Program-made: the position numbers and the translations under genes | Shown: positions 63,678 to 64,000 of the stretch, in pieces | Numbering within the stretch: the stretch's first letter is position 1 | Layout: each line of letters begins with the position of its first letter | NCBI RefSeq assembly: GCF_000317695.1 | Contig: NC_019771.1 | Span: 1,506,001 to 1,570,000, forward strand | Direction: 5' to 3' | DNA from: Anabaena cylindrica PCC 7122 | Lineage (GTDB): Bacteria; Cyanobacteriota; Cyanobacteriia; Cyanobacteriales; Nostocaceae | DNA: 64,000 bases | Notes under the pieces: generated by a model | What the model was told of the DNA's origin: nothing | Databases searched by the model: none | What the model saw: the letters and a program-made list of their open reading frames with translations, nothing else

Positions 63678-64000
63678 GCAATTTCACTATATCGTAGTCG
63701 CCTTTCTACGATTGGGTTATTTGAAAATTCACTTTATCCGCAAATTCCCGAAACCCTAAAAATTATTCGTGCTGCTGGTTATCAAACTTTTGTAGCGACT
63801 TCTAAACCTCAGATTTATGCTACGCGCATTATTGAATATTTTGATTTAGCACCTTTGTTTAATGGTGTTTATGGTAGTGAATTAGATGGTAATAGAAGTG
63901 TGAAAGGTGATTTAATTTCCTACATTATAGATAGAGAGAGCCTTTTACCTTCTACTGTTGTTATGGTAGGCGATAGCGAAGCGCTGCTGCAAGCAGATCG
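63678..64000 (+). pseudogene. 5'-truncated HAD phosphatase gene running off the window
   Basis: The frame, opening after a TAG at 63675-63677 and without a start codon, reads RLSTIGLFENSLYPQIPETL, YQTFVATSKPQIYATRI (HAD motif II), FNGVYGSELDGNRSVKGDLI (motif III Lys) and VVMVGDS (motif IV). This matches the phosphoglycolate-phosphatase-like HAD group but lacks the N-terminal motif I with the nucleophilic Asp. At about 63970 the motif IV is interrupted by a GC-rich insert of the small palindromic type (GCGATAGCGAAGCGCTGCTG). It is probably a pseudogene. Confidence 0.65.

Noticed and set aside
1..64000. tRNA, rRNA, CRISPR arrays and known riboswitches
   Set aside because: Looked for cloverleaf-like and conserved core sequences while reading; none was convincing. 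A tRNAscan-SE and Rfam search would be decisive.

Overview
The window looks like a piece of chromosome (or large plasmid) from a filamentous, heterocyst-forming cyanobacterium of the Nostoc/Anabaena type. Evidence: frequent GCGATCGC (HIP1) octamers, a DevB-DevC-DevA exporter, a HetI/Sfp-type phosphopantetheinyl transferase, an NB-ARC/WD40 protein, PEP-CTERM proteins, DUF2808 remains and many small palindromic repeats. This is inference from gene content; no rRNA or tRNA was seen.

Region 1 (1-9.2 kb, + strand): a sulfonate-sulfur cluster. It holds an SsuB-type ATPase, two SsuA-type binding proteins, a TauD-type dioxygenase, a methyltransferase, an SsuC permease, SsuD monooxygenase, SsuE flavin reductase and a small conserved protein. 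Together they would import organosulfonates and release sulfite.

Region 2 (9.2-15.8 kb, - strand): a broken DUF2808 gene, a sensor kinase with a PhnD-like input domain and no visible membrane segment, an MgtC-like protein, a HAD phosphatase, an MFS permease, an SDR, and the 3' part of an mrp/NBP35-type ATPase gene cut off by an IS4-type element remnant.

Region 3 (15.8-22.6 kb): mobile DNA (IS4 remnant, an intact-looking ISAzo13-like element with a likely 3-bp target duplication, a decayed second transposase) around a large NB-ARC protein carrying 14 WD40 repeats.

Region 4 (22.6-57.2 kb): the main attraction, a biosynthetic gene cluster I cannot assign to a known product. A leftward operon (ThDP enzyme, KAS III-like enzyme, exported GDSL esterase with PEP-CTERM, O-methyltransferase, truncated small ORF) faces rightward genes: DevBCA exporter, a tandem ribbon-helix-helix protein, a receiver-AraC regulator, MFS pump, carrier protein, PPTase, a 3090-residue FAAL-ACP-KS-AT-KR-ACP-KS-AT protein, a 1682-residue ACP-C-ACP-A-C protein with a serine-like adenylation code, a second PEP-CTERM protein and a small unknown protein. 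The 3' end is decaying: a type II thioesterase fused in frame to half a DAHP synthase with two internal TAG codons, an ACP whose phosphopantetheine serine is a tyrosine, and an intact FabF-like KAS II. The likely logic is fatty-acid activation by the FAAL, one or two polyketide steps, addition of serine, tailoring by methylation and esterase, and export.

Region 5 (57.2-61.2 kb): a broken IS4-type element related to the remnant at 15.8 kb but in opposite orientation, then parA and parB remnants, the latter cut by an IS701-like element. Region 6 (61.3-64.0 kb): a second TauD-like dioxygenase, a GST-like protein, a DOPA 4,5-dioxygenase-like protein and a 5'-truncated HAD phosphatase gene running off the window.
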